From a virus: a stretch of DNA of 64,000 bases. Location: IMG/VR virus record IMGVR_UViG_3300046691_000092, positions 1-64,000 of that record; one strand, given 5' to 3'. This document shows positions 56,273-64,000 of this stretch, one piece after another (positions within the stretch are counted from its first letter, which is position 1; every line of letters begins with the position of its first letter). A program made the position numbers and the translations under genes. The notes below the pieces were generated by a model, which saw nothing but the letters and a program-made list of their open reading frames with translations, did not search any database and was not told the DNA's origin.

Positions 56273-56578
56273 TTAGATAAAACCCTTGATACCGGTAATG
56301 GTAGCGGTTCCGGTCACGTTGATACGAACAATCTTGCCGGTGTACTGAACGCCCGGCTGACATGACGGATAGATATCGGAAGAACCGTCCGCCATGAGAA
56401 CGGAGACGTTGCCCGCCGTCGTCACCATGAAGGCACGAATCGGCTTGGCAAAATTGACAGTGTCGGACGGGGTAACGGCAACGATACCTTGCGGAACCAA
56501 CGCTTCCTTTTGGTTCTTTACCTGTTCGGCGAGAATACCCATGTGATCAAAATCCCGGTTTAAGTCAGGATCAGTCAT
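56273..56578 (-). CDS. Head spike base protein (RCAP_Rcc01079-like)
   Basis: 101 residues. ILAEQVKNQKEALVPQGIVA, DTVNFAKPIRAFMVTTAGNV and PSCQPGVQYTGKIVRINVTG belong to the spike base family named after Rhodobacter capsulatus rcc01079, which anchors head spikes on the gene transfer agent capsid vertices. It directly precedes the spike gene, as in that agent. Confidence 0.75.
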   Translation of the reverse strand: MTDPDLNRDFDHMGILAEQVKNQKEALVPQGIVAVTPSDTVNFAKPIRAFMVTTAGNVSVLMADGSSDIYPSCQPGVQYTGKIVRINVTGTATITGIKGFI

Positions 56579-56600
56579 AACGCGCGAATAGGGGGATTGC

Positions 56601-58202
56601 CTACATGATGCGGTATGAACACACGCAGCGGCAGCGGATACGGTCTTCAGCCGGGGCGGATAGATCGCCGGGGAACATCAAACGGTTGCCGAGCCCGGAC
56701 ATAAACAAGCCGTCCATTCCGATCACGACTTGACCGCCGCGTGCACCAAGATAGACATGCGACGGACGCGTTCGACCGTCCAACGTGGAATTCCATTTCT
56801 TTTCGACGTCGCCCGGATCGATACCCGCCATGTCGATCGTTTGCAACATCGCTTCGTGGTTCGCCATGCTTGTTGCCGTGGTCGACTCCGTCAACGCGAT
56901 CGTGTCGGCCCGGAATGCAACGAACCGTTCCCGATAACGATCAACCATCCGGTCAATCTGTTCCGGGGTCAAAGGCGTGTCGGTCTTCTGTGCACGTTGA
57001 ACGGTGCGATCGAAACGCGCGTCGCGCAATGCACGGTCAAGCGCATCCGCTGAATTCGTTTCGAGTGCCCGGCGATAGTTCTTCACCGCTTCGTTCTGTT
57101 TGCGGGTCAGGCCGATGGATTCGCGAATGTCACGCGCCGCCGTCTTCGGGTGTTTGCCTTCCTGCAACGCTTCGGTGACCGCCTGACGCACCACGTCGCG
57201 TTGTTCGTCACTCACTTGCCGGATGAACTGATATGCCAAGTCGTTCGCGCTCGCGGCGGCGCGCGGGTTAGTCGGATCGAACGATATCCCAACCGACGGG
57301 CGAAGACCACGGGCGAAGTTTTCCAGATCAAGCGCCGTCTGTTTCGTCGCGGCGACTTCTTCGGCAGCTTGTCGTGCGGCGTTCGCAGCGCTCGCGGCGG
57401 CTTGTGCGGCTTGTTCGGGCGCGGACCCTGCCATTGCCTGTGCACGATCGGCGAGCTTCGCAGCGTCTTCCGCCGCTTGGATCGCGGCGCGGGCGCTGTT
57501 CGATATTGCACCGGTGACGTCGTCGGGCAGTTCCCGGATTTGCGCGGCGGACCGTAGCGCCGCCTGAATGGATGTCATCGCACGTTCGGCGGATAGGCGC
57601 GCTTCACGGGCGTCACTGATCGCGGCTTGTGACGCAACGCGGGACACGCTGACCACATCGTCAACCGCCTTGACCTGATCGGCGACGTCTCGAATCGTAT
57701 AGACGGAATGGGTCGCGGCAGCTTCAGCGGCGCGCGCTTCGTTGGCGACGTTCCCGAACGTGACCGTCAGGTTCGAAGGTCGCATTCCTTCAATTGCGGC
57801 GCTGAAGTCGCGCGCCATTTCCTTACCCGCGACGGAATACCCATCTTTCAGGGTTGCGACCAGACGGGCAAGCGGAGCGTCGACAAGCGCGACCACTTCG
57901 TCAACCGAGTTCCGGGCAAGCAAGGACTGTATCAGGTTCAACGTCTGTTCGGAGCGCATGACCTGAACGTACTGGACGAACGACGAACGCAGCGCCACAC
58001 CCAACGCGAGTGCCACGACGGCAAGCCGGTTGTCGCCGATGGATCGCAACGCGGCGGTGATCGCGCCACCTTCGACAAGGTCGGCAACTGATCCGATGAT
58101 GCTATCTTCCGGGCCGGAATCGAGAAAGCGCGCGAATGTCGGTTGATACCGCTTCGGAACCTTCGTTGCGATCAGTTCGGCGAGTCGTTCAGTGTTCGTC
58201 AA
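56601..58202 (-). CDS. Minor head protein, MuF/SPP1 gp7-like
   Basis: 533 residues from TTG 58202. The N-terminal half is an unusually long Ala-rich helical region (AAASAANAARQAAEEVAATK). The C-terminal MuF domain has RFVAFRADTIALTESTTATS, EKKWNSTLDGRTRPSHVYLG and ends PAEDRIRCRCVCSYRIM, the typical R-C-x-C close. It binds the portal and helps head assembly or is injected. Confidence 0.85.
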   Translation of the reverse strand: MTNTERLAELIATKVPKRYQPTFARFLDSGPEDSIIGSVADLVEGGAITAALRSIGDNRLAVVALALGVALRSSFVQYVQVMRSEQTLNLIQSLLARNSVDEVVALVDAPLARLVATLKDGYSVAGKEMARDFSAAIEGMRPSNLTVTFGNVANEARAAEAAATHSVYTIRDVADQVKAVDDVVSVSRVASQAAISDAREARLSAERAMTSIQAALRSAAQIRELPDDVTGAISNSARAAIQAAEDAAKLADRAQAMAGSAPEQAAQAAASAANAARQAAEEVAATKQTALDLENFARGLRPSVGISFDPTNPRAAASANDLAYQFIRQVSDEQRDVVRQAVTEALQEGKHPKTAARDIRESIGLTRKQNEAVKNYRRALETNSADALDRALRDARFDRTVQRAQKTDTPLTPEQIDRMVDRYRERFVAFRADTIALTESTTATSMANHEAMLQTIDMAGIDPGDVEKKWNSTLDGRTRPSHVYLGARGGQVVIGMDGLFMSGLGNRLMFPGDLSAPAEDRIRCRCVCSYRIM

Positions 58203-58215
58203 GTTTCATCGTCCA

Positions 58216-58803
58216 TCAGAACCCCCGGTTCACGCCCCAACGTCCGCGCACGCCGACGACGGACTCTTTGCACGTCCCATACGACGAAGAACCGGCGTTG
58301 CCAAGCCCCGCGCCGAGCGCCGAACAAAGAAACGCACCTAGCAGGTTCATGACGGATTTCGGGAACGGGGAAACCGAGCCATTGCCCGACACGATGAACG
58401 ACAGGTTCCGGAAGTATTCGATTTCCACGGACCCGGCCTTCAGCCGCTTGGTGCCGCCGTCTGCCGATGCTTCGACGTTGCCGGTCATCTGATCGGGAAG
58501 TTCCGGATTTGCCGCCGTCAGCACCGCGAGCAAGATTGCGGCGGCTTCGTATTTGCTCGCCGGAACAGTCACGCCATCGATAACGCGCGGCCATTCAAGC
58601 GGCTGATCCGCGACGGACTTTTCACCCTGCCAGCACTGCGAATCAATCCAGCGCGTCGCGCTGACGATCGCCCGACCCCTGTCGTCGTCAAGCAATGCTT
58701 CCCACGCGGCAGCGTTCAGCGATCCGTTCGCGTATGTATCAACCTGATCGACCGATACATACGCGTCGTAATTCTTGCCGCCGATTGTGATCGTCACGGA
58801 CAT
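58216..58803 (-). CDS. Head-tail connector (DnaT-like/gp6-like), 195 aa
   Basis: IGGKNYDAYVSVDQVDTYAN, ALLDDDRGRAIVSATRWIDS, and SVEIEYF are the standard order of phage adaptor proteins with the so-called DnaT-like fold. It would form the ring below the portal. Confidence 0.75.
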   Translation of the reverse strand: MSVTITIGGKNYDAYVSVDQVDTYANGSLNAAAWEALLDDDRGRAIVSATRWIDSQCWQGEKSVADQPLEWPRVIDGVTVPASKYEAAAILLAVLTAANPELPDQMTGNVEASADGGTKRLKAGSVEIEYFRNLSFIVSGNGSVSPFPKSVMNLLGAFLCSALGAGLGNAGSSSYGTCKESVVGVRGRWGVNRGF

Positions 58804-58812
58804 GGTTGTTCC

Positions 58813-59019
58813 TTACGAAATGATACCGGCGTTCCGGAGCGACGTCAGCAACGCGAGGTATTCGGCGGCGGTCGGGTTTGCACCGGCAGCGTTCGCCACG
58901 GCAACGCCCTTCTTCACGACACCGGCGACCGTGGTCGTGGCAACTGCGAATGCGTCCGAACCGTCCGCCTTACGAAAGCCCGGTGCCATGACCGGACGCT
59001 TTGATTTATCGACGCCCAT
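58813..59019 (-). CDS. Head fibre-like protein, 68 aa
   Basis: VKKGVAVANAAGANPTAAEY, then LLTSLRNAGIIS, is the short motif seen at the C-terminus of phage head fibre proteins; here it stands alone behind a basic N-terminus. It overlaps the portal 3' end by 14 nt. Confidence 0.6.
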   Translation of the reverse strand: MGVDKSKRPVMAPGFRKADGSDAFAVATTTVAGVVKKGVAVANAAGANPTAAEYLALLTSLRNAGIIS

Positions 59020-60388
59020 TTTTCTTTATTCCTTTTCCGGTTGTGTCCGTGGATAGATCATCCATTGGGACATATTCTTCAGCCTCACTAACGCCGAGTA
59101 GCGTACGCACGTCATTGATAACCGGATCAGTAGGCGACAGGATCGCGCCCGCCGTCGCCAAGTCCTTCAACGCGGCGGTGATTTCTTCGACGCTCTTGAA
59201 GCTGACGTCTTCCGGCTGAAGCGACGGCTTCAACTTGTCGTCAAGCCCGTTCAGTTTCCAGAGCGGGCCGAAAAAGTCCTTGTCGAACGCTTCGCCGATA
59301 TCCTTGGTGCAGGAATTGACCGTCAGGTACAGATTGCGCGACTTGTCTTCCGACAGGGCACGCGAACCGCTATCCTTGCCAACAAGCAACCCTTCGACGC
59401 CAAGGATCAGCGCCATATCGTACATTTCGCGTTCAATCGCCTTGCCGACTGCCTCAATACCCGAAGCGTCGCCGGTCAGGAGTTCGATACCCCAACGCTT
59501 CGTTGCGGAAGGCGTCGCGCCCGTGTCGGTTTGACTCATGTAAACCGAGCTATCAAGCAACAGGCCGGTGTTCGAAGACTTGGCACGCATAGACACGAAT
59601 TGCGAAAGCCCGTTGATCATCGAATCAGCGACGCCGCGTTCGATCTGACCGGCTGCAACGGCGGCTTCGATTTCAGCGCGCGGAGCATAGCCGATCGGAA
59701 CGCCCCGGAAGTCCCGTTCAAAGCCGGAACCTTCGATGCGCTTGTATTCGGCGTATCGGTCAGCCGGTTCAGCCAAGTGACGCACAAGGCCGAAGCCTTC
59801 CGGGCTATCCGTTAGCGAATCATCGACAAGATACACGAGCTTCGCACGCGGCAAGTACAACTGTTGAAACGTCAGCGGCGAGAACTGAACAACGCCCTTG
59901 ACGTCGCCGTTGTCATCAATATCCCACTGATGAATTGTGTGTTGCGGGCGGGGCGCGAGACGCTTGATACCGATTCGCCCGTCGTCGCGCTTCTTGGCGG
60001 TCCATTCCTGAATTCCGAAACCATAGAAACGGAACATCGCGGCACGGCGAATAGCCTTGTGCCAAGATTGATCCATATCATACATGCATTCTTCCGCGAA
60101 GTCGGCGGCGGCTTTTGCCTCGCTCGAATCATCGGCGGGTTCGACCTTCCATTCAGGGGAAGCGACAAGGTTCAGGAAATAGTGAACGCCAGCCGCAACG
60201 ATGGACACATTCGCGAGAATGTCAGAAGCGGTAATCCACTTCTGTTCGCCGATCAGTTTCGGGTTTCGTTCTTCGGGGGTGTTGACATATCCGCCTACGA
60301 CCTGAAAACCCGGCACGCCCATATTGCGCATGGGTTTGACGGGTTCAGGTTTAACGCCAACAGGAGTAACGCCGGGTAAATCTGCCAT
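59006..60388 (-). CDS. Portal protein (DUF935-like)
   Basis: 460 residues. IRRAAMFRFYGFGIQEWTAK, then LPRAKLVYLVDDSLTDSPEG, GLVRHLAEPADRYAEYKRIE and DSGSRALSEDKS follow the DUF935-type portal family. It forms the dodecameric DNA entry ring. No Shine-Dalgarno; the late motif at 60398-60420 leads into ATG 60388. Confidence 0.85.
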   Translation of the reverse strand: MADLPGVTPVGVKPEPVKPMRNMGVPGFQVVGGYVNTPEERNPKLIGEQKWITASDILANVSIVAAGVHYFLNLVASPEWKVEPADDSSEAKAAADFAEECMYDMDQSWHKAIRRAAMFRFYGFGIQEWTAKKRDDGRIGIKRLAPRPQHTIHQWDIDDNGDVKGVVQFSPLTFQQLYLPRAKLVYLVDDSLTDSPEGFGLVRHLAEPADRYAEYKRIEGSGFERDFRGVPIGYAPRAEIEAAVAAGQIERGVADSMINGLSQFVSMRAKSSNTGLLLDSSVYMSQTDTGATPSATKRWGIELLTGDASGIEAVGKAIEREMYDMALILGVEGLLVGKDSGSRALSEDKSRNLYLTVNSCTKDIGEAFDKDFFGPLWKLNGLDDKLKPSLQPEDVSFKSVEEITAALKDLATAGAILSPTDPVINDVRTLLGVSEAEEYVPMDDLSTDTTGKGIKKNGRR

Positions 60389-60397
60389 AGCGTGACA

Positions 60398-60420
60398 CTT
60401 ATCACGCAGCGCCGGGGAAT
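60398..60420 (-). promoter_or_regulatory. Candidate late promoter motif
   Basis: Minus strand: ATTCCCCGG, 7 nt, TGATAAG, then 9 nt to the portal ATG. Confidence 0.5.
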
Positions 60421-60422
60421 GG

Positions 60423-60653
60423 CTAGGCGGCGGTCAGCACCGACCGAATGCGCGTTTCGAAATGCTCTTGTGCGCAAGCCTTGGCCGGTTCAGCTTCCGG
60501 GAAGAACCGTTCGTTGATCGGCACCAAGGAGTTGTTGAAGAACAGTTCCCATTTGCCGGGGCGAAGCTGGAAAACGTCGTAAACGAACCCGATTGACCGG
60601 GCGGTAAAGTCCCCTTCCCGGTCTTCTTTCCATTCCAGTTGCTTGATTTTCAT
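60423..60653 (-). CDS. Hypothetical protein, 76 aa
   Basis: ATGA start. IKQLEWKEDREGDFTARSIG, then YDVFQLRPGKWELFFNN, is a pattern seen in small phage proteins (W-x-x-x... A-x-S-I/P-G-x-x-Y). Unknown role. Last gene of a short minus operon starting at 61608. Confidence 0.65.
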   Translation of the reverse strand: MKIKQLEWKEDREGDFTARSIGFVYDVFQLRPGKWELFFNNSLVPINERFFPEAEPAKACAQEHFETRIRSVLTAA

Positions 60654-60832
60654 GCTGCGTTCTTGCGTCCTTGCCGCTTCGTCAAAGGCTCGCCGACGTG
60701 GAAAAACCCACAGTGACGGCAATGATATGGAACGGATACTTCGTTATATTTCCGACGGATGTCACGCGAATCGTATTCAGCGTGCTTGAACGTCTGATAC
60801 GGTTTCTTGTTGCCGCACATTTCCTTTGACAT
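60650..60832 (-). CDS. Small zinc-finger-like protein, 60 aa
   Basis: A Cys at position 6 and YHCRHCGFFHVGE provide a C...CxxC...H set. The pattern C-x-x-K-x-x-Y-x-x-x...A, then Y-x-C-x-x-C-x-x-F/W-H, recurs in phage proteins of unknown role. The start overlaps the preceding gene by 56 nt. Confidence 0.6.
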   Translation of the reverse strand: MSKEMCGNKKPYQTFKHAEYDSRDIRRKYNEVSVPYHCRHCGFFHVGEPLTKRQGRKNAA

Positions 60833-61022
60833 GATCTTTCATCCTGACGTTGATCCGATAGAGAACGCGTGTCGTCCGGGCTTTTGCCGTCCGAACTGCC
60901 GCTTCTTTCGTGGGGTGTGGAAAACCGGTCATGTGCGTAAACAGAACGTTGCCTTGATAGATGTTCAGGACCGCATCGCGCACATGTTCCGGAGATTGGA
61001 AAATCCGACAAGAATAGCTCAT
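60777..61022 (-). CDS. Hypothetical protein, 81 aa
   Basis: ATGA start at 61022. Basic C-terminal half (KARTTRVLYRINVRMKDHVK). Its long 3' overlap with the zinc-finger-like gene is unusual but both frames look coding. Confidence 0.55.
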   Translation of the reverse strand: MSYSCRIFQSPEHVRDAVLNIYQGNVLFTHMTGFPHPTKEAAVRTAKARTTRVLYRINVRMKDHVKGNVRQQETVSDVQAR

Positions 61023-61255
61023 GGTCCGACCATCCTTGCAAAATCTTCGATCGTGACGCAATCGGCGAATGGTTCGGCGCACCGGGGAAACGACCGGTAA
61101 AGCTCCGCTTCGAATAGATCGCGTTCGCCGTTGCGAATGCCCCAATCCGGGCCGATTTCGTCTTTCCGGTCGACGCGATCCGGCGCAATGCCGAACAGGT
61201 CTTGCAGGATGTAACGGATGTTGTCGATGATTGCGAGTTCGCGCGTGATGCTCAT
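61019..61255 (-). CDS. Acyl-carrier-protein-like fold, 78 aa
   Basis: REIAIIDN-type opening (ELAIIDNIRYILQDLFGIAP), then DRVDRKDEIGPDWGIRNGER and DCVTIEDFARMV follow the helix order of acyl carrier proteins. The DSL serine that carries phosphopantetheine is absent (NGERDL instead). So it is a possible non-acylated ACP relative, or an unrelated helical protein. Confidence 0.4.
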   Translation of the reverse strand: MSITRELAIIDNIRYILQDLFGIAPDRVDRKDEIGPDWGIRNGERDLFEAELYRSFPRCAEPFADCVTIEDFARMVGP

Positions 61256-61608
61256 CGTGCGACCACCTTATAGCAAAGAATGTCGCCACCATTACCGGCA
61301 TGATCCCATTCGAAATTGCGAGCAATGCTGGAATTTTTTCTTCCGTCGCGTAGGATCGCGCACACCATCGCATCACCGCGAACGGGGCATTTACCGCCGC
61401 CCCATACGAACCATACGCCTTCCGGGATAAACATCGTTGTCGGCGCGTATGTCCCGTCATCCGGGTTGATCTTGATCGCGCAAGGTGGTTCGGCGGAAAT
61501 CTCCGGTGCCGCCAAATGCTCGTGAATGGCGATTACGTCTTCTACTGAAGGCGCTTCGATGTGAAAGAAGTGACTGCCTTCAATGCCCCATTTCAATACA
61601 ACTGTCAT
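61252..61608 (-). CDS. Hypothetical protein, 118 aa
   Basis: First gene of the minus operon, driven from 61640-61669. Beta-rich (MFIPEGVWFVWGGGKCPVRG). Unknown. Confidence 0.65.
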   Translation of the reverse strand: MTVVLKWGIEGSHFFHIEAPSVEDVIAIHEHLAAPEISAEPPCAIKINPDDGTYAPTTMFIPEGVWFVWGGGKCPVRGDAMVCAILRDGRKNSSIARNFEWDHAGNGGDILCYKVVAR

Positions 61609-61639
61609 GTCATGCGATTCCCCGTTTGAAACTGTCGCG

Positions 61640-61669
61640 ACGATAAGGGCGGGTGTTGTCAGGTGTCAA
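61640..61669 (-). promoter_or_regulatory. Minus-strand promoter
   Basis: TTGACA (61664-61669), 18 bp, TATCGT (61640-61645). Confidence 0.65.
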
Positions 61670-61673
61670 GGTG

Positions 61674-61702
61674 TTGACAAGTGGCAAGAGTTGAAATATT
61701 AT
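61674..61702 (+). promoter_or_regulatory. Plus-strand promoter
   Basis: TTGACA, 17 bp, TATTAT. Its -35 lies 4 bp from the -35 of the divergent minus promoter. Confidence 0.8.
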
Positions 61703-61745
61703 TCGAAACAGTCGAAGCACTTAACCTTGATGGGGACATGAACTT

Positions 61746-62177
61746 ATGAGCGACGTTATTATCACGGGTCCGGGCGCGTATCGGACAATCGACGGTCGGA
61801 AAGTTACGATCGGGCGAAAAGAACCGGATGGGGTTTGGGACGCTACCGACCTGAAAATGATGAGCAGTAGCGGTGTGCGTTACAACTCGTGCGACTCATC
61901 GTGGCAACGCTACCTTGACGACGGATCGGTTTATTCGGAACGCGACGGCGAAGAGAATGACCGGATTGTCGGACCGTGGGTTGAACGGGTGATGTCACCC
62001 GTTCAGGAAGTGACGGAACGCCGCATTGTGCCGGGTGTGTATGGCGTTATCGCCGTCGCGAAGCGTGGTGATAAGTTCAATTTCGGCTTGCCTGTCGACA
62101 GTTACACACCCGCCGAGCTTCGCGACGCCGCCCGCGTCCTGACCGAAATCGCGGAGTTCATCGACAATGGTTCTTGA
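61746..62177 (+). CDS. Hypothetical protein, 143 aa
   Basis: GGGGAC lies upstream of ATG 61746. First half beta-rich with a GPGAYRTIDGRKVTIGRKEP start; C-terminal helix (YTPAELRDAARVLTEIAEFI). No family recognised. First gene of the plus-strand group before the terminase. Confidence 0.65.
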   Translation: MSDVIITGPGAYRTIDGRKVTIGRKEPDGVWDATDLKMMSSSGVRYNSCDSSWQRYLDDGSVYSERDGEENDRIVGPWVERVMSPVQEVTERRIVPGVYGVIAVAKRGDKFNFGLPVDSYTPAELRDAARVLTEIAEFIDNGS

Positions 62178-62283
62178 TTTCCTCCTGAACAATCAATGGG
62201 TCACCGCGACACTGTTTGTCGGCGCGGTCGTCGCAATCATCCACGTAACGAACAGGTCACCGAATGACGGATACAAAGAATGA
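62167..62283 (+). CDS. Small membrane protein, 38 aa
   Basis: One membrane helix (TATLFVGAVVAIIHV). It overlaps both neighbours (11 and 20 nt), in keeping with the packed style of this genome. Confidence 0.5.
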   Translation: MVLDFLLNNQWVTATLFVGAVVAIIHVTNRSPNDGYKE

Positions 62284-62479
62284 ACGCCGCGAATGGTTCA
62301 TCAAGCATGTAGCGCAAATGAGCGCTGACCGGCTGAAACGCGAACTTGTCGATGAACGTCGATTGCTCGCCGATGCACGGCGCGAAGTGGCGCGACACGA
62401 AAACAATGTTCGCGGATCGCTGGACGTGATCAACGAAATCAAGCGCCGGGCATATGCGGAAGGAATAGACCTGTCATGA
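62264..62479 (+). CDS. Coiled-coil protein, 71 aa
   Basis: Highly charged helix (LKRELVDERRLLADARREVA). Unknown. ATGA-coupled downstream. Confidence 0.65.
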   Translation: MTDTKNERREWFIKHVAQMSADRLKRELVDERRLLADARREVARHENNVRGSLDVINEIKRRAYAEGIDLS

Positions 62480-62667
62480 AATATTTTGTCTACACCGGAC
62501 ACACGGTCATTCGACAGCATGTCGTTGATGCGGAAAACGAGGAACAGGCGCGCAAACTGGTAATGGCCGGGAAAGTGAAGCCCGACAGTGAGGAAGCGAA
62601 GAAGATCGACATTCGCTTTTCGTACCCGCTCGCCGATCAGACCTTGCCAGCGGGGAACGTCGAATGA
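62476..62667 (+). CDS. Hypothetical protein, 63 aa
   Basis: MKYFVYTGHTVIRQHVVDAE, then NEEQARKLVMAGKV, is the order of many small phage proteins in which a strand pair is followed by an EEA-type helix. Unknown function. Confidence 0.65.
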   Translation: MKYFVYTGHTVIRQHVVDAENEEQARKLVMAGKVKPDSEEAKKIDIRFSYPLADQTLPAGNVE

Positions 62668-62915
62668 TCGGCACACCCGAATCGGTTCGCCTATCGCTTG
62701 GTTATGACGAATGGGGCAATCATGCCGGATTGCTTCACCCTGACGACAAGCAACGCATTGACGGCGAAACGCCGAACGGTCGATACGGCAACACGGGCGT
62801 TCCGCGCGCCGGGGGTGAAGCCGTGTGCAAATGTGGGTTCATCTTCTATCTTCACCCGCCCGTTCAGGGTGCGCTCTATTTCACCCGGACATGTGAAGGG
62901 ATTGTCAAACTCTAA
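62664..62915 (+). CDS. Hypothetical protein, 83 aa
   Basis: Start by ATGA coupling. CKCGF and a later Cys may bind metal. Converges on the terminase stop with a 4-nt overlap. Confidence 0.6.
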   Translation: MIGTPESVRLSLGYDEWGNHAGLLHPDDKQRIDGETPNGRYGNTGVPRAGGEAVCKCGFIFYLHPPVQGALYFTRTCEGIVKL

Positions 62916-64000
62916 CCCGACACGATCGGAACAACCAACGGCGCGGCAAGCATGAGATTAGGTGTCGGTGTTTCAACAAAGACACGGTGCGCATTCGACA
63001 CCGCGTCGACTTGGTCTTTCCACTTGCCGCCCGGAAACATGCACAGTTCTTCAACGAACGATGCGTTCCAATCACCTTCAATCAGGTCAACGTTGCCCGC
63101 CTCGCACTGTGCGGCGAACGGTTGGGCGCGTTCTTCCTTGTCGCCCATTTCCTTACGGTAACGGATGTTGAAGCCGTCCAGATGTGCGACGATATCCTTC
63201 GCTTGATACTTGCCGCCCGCTCCGGGGTCCAACGGAACGAAGATTTCGACGTTCTTTCCTGACGCCTTGTCCGCTTCGGCTTGCAACTTGATGTTCGTGC
63301 GTACCGTTGCCGATTCCTCTTGGAACTTGTTGACATGCGCGACGATGTAGCGACCGCCAAGCGTCTTGCCGAGCAGCACGCCAGCCGTACGCGCCGCGTT
63401 CACATCCTTCGTCGCTGCCAAGTCCCACCAACGGACCCACCGGACGCCATGAGGGATTTCGTTGACGTAATGGCCGTCAAACCATGCGAGCTTGAACATA
63501 CCGCCTTCACGCGGCACCGGACGTTGCTGAAGCTGACCGGCTGTTGCGTATGCGCCCAAGATACGTTCAAGCGCTTGAACGGCCTTTTCGCTGTAACGCT
63601 CCGGGAACAGCAATTCCCCGTCGGTCGTTCGCCAGTCGCGCGGGTCGGCGCGCTCCGGATCGAAACGCATAGGCAGGATGACGACTTTATACCCGAAATG
63701 TTCTTCATCGGCGAGGATGACGCCCGACGGGTCGCGCTCATTCAAGCGCTGCATAATCATGATGATCGCCGACTCGTCGTTGTTGATACGGGTCGGTAGC
63801 GTCTCGCGGAAGATGCGATCAGCTTCTAACAGATGCGCCGGACTGTTCGCATGTTCAGCGGATAGCGGATCATCGATAATCACGAAGTCCGAACGTCGAC
63901 CGGTCAGCGATCCGAACGGCATAGCCTGACGGAAACCGCGATACTCATTTTCGAATAGTGTCTTGGCGTTGGCGTCGATCGCCAGTTTCAGCGGCCAACG
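62912..64000 (-). CDS. terL: Terminase large subunit (partial)
   Basis: The frame is open to the window end, so the N-terminal ATPase start (Walker A) lies outside. Visible are Walker B FVIIDDPLS, IIMIMQRLNERDPSGVI, GQLQQRPVPREGGMFKLAWF, and the RNase H-like nuclease start RWWDLAAT. The C-terminal part continues through DPGAGGKYQAKDIVAHL. This motor cuts and packages the genome. An in-frame ATG at 63922 is not the start. Confidence 0.9.
   Translation of the reverse strand, partial: RWPLKLAIDANAKTLFENEYRGFRQAMPFGSLTGRRSDFVIIDDPLSAEHANSPAHLLEADRIFRETLPTRINNDESAIIMIMQRLNERDPSGVILADEEHFGYKVVILPMRFDPERADPRDWRTTDGELLFPERYSEKAVQALERILGAYATAGQLQQRPVPREGGMFKLAWFDGHYVNEIPHGVRWVRWWDLAATKDVNAARTAGVLLGKTLGGRYIVAHVNKFQEESATVRTNIKLQAEADKASGKNVEIFVPLDPGAGGKYQAKDIVAHLDGFNIRYRKEMGDKEERAQPFAAQCEAGNVDLIEGDWNASFVEELCMFPGGKWKDQVDAVSNAHRVFVETPTPNLMLAAPLVVPIVSG

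Noticed and set aside
1-64000. Temperate lifestyle
   Set aside because: No integrase, excisionase pair, attachment core or clear lysogeny repressor is visible here. The window is not the whole genome, so this stays open.

Overview
The window is part of the genome of a tailed double-stranded DNA phage, almost certainly a siphovirus (tape measure protein of 731 aa, lambda-J-like tip protein, frameshifted tail chaperone). An alphaproteobacterial host is inferred from a phage copy of the nucleoid protein GapR (DUF2312), a head-spike base protein of the family first named in the Rhodobacter capsulatus gene transfer agent, and GC-rich coding. No integrase, lysogeny repressor, IS element, transposase or CRISPR array is visible. 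Both window ends cut genes: a NUMOD-type protein on the left and the large terminase on the right.

Layout. 1-3900: small minus-strand genes with two copies of one promoter, two terminators and a ParB-like protein. 3930-13330: a dense plus-strand early operon of about 30 mostly tiny genes, largely joined by ATGA or TAATG overlaps, with a DNA methyltransferase, HTH proteins and a stand-alone half-helicase. 13330-18910: minus-strand replication genes (primase-polymerase/SF3 helicase, VRR-NUC nuclease, SF2 helicase, DEDD exonuclease). 19000-28060: plus-strand replication and nucleotide genes (tRNA-Gln, DUF2800 nuclease, SF3-like mini-ATPase, DUF2815 ssDNA-binding protein, MazG-like protein, family B DNA polymerase, DUF4406 protein, GapR, dNMP kinase). 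28060-28345 holds no gene but has its own promoter and terminator, so it is a candidate non-coding RNA. 28350-31310: more early genes on three copies of the conserved promoter.

31300-34970 (minus) is the lysis region: HTH-phosphoesterase, overlapping spanins, SAR endolysin, holin. 34970-50950 (minus) carries tail fibre, tail tip, tape measure, a chaperone with a -1 frameshift, major tail protein, connectors, major capsid and decoration proteins. 50960-52790 encodes scaffold and protease. A plus-strand island of eight small genes (52878-54735) interrupts the structural module. Then come a head spike with a polysaccharide-deacetylase-like domain, spike base, MuF protein, connector, head-fibre-like protein and portal (54671-60388). 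After two further groups of small genes on opposite strands comes the terminase.

Regulation can be read from the DNA. Early genes use sigma70-type promoters (TTGACN, usually 17 bp, TATAAA) whose spacer also carries a conserved CGAAACGACT; three of them have a 22-bp dyad over the start point. Three structural genes (portal, protease, a tail-region gene) instead share a C-rich box 7 bp from TGATAA, 8-9 nt before an ATG with no Shine-Dalgarno, which suggests late, leaderless transcription. The replication set joins a primase-polymerase/SF3 helicase to a family B polymerase and to the DUF2800/DUF2815 pair. GLPG-type linkers recur in four otherwise unrelated proteins.
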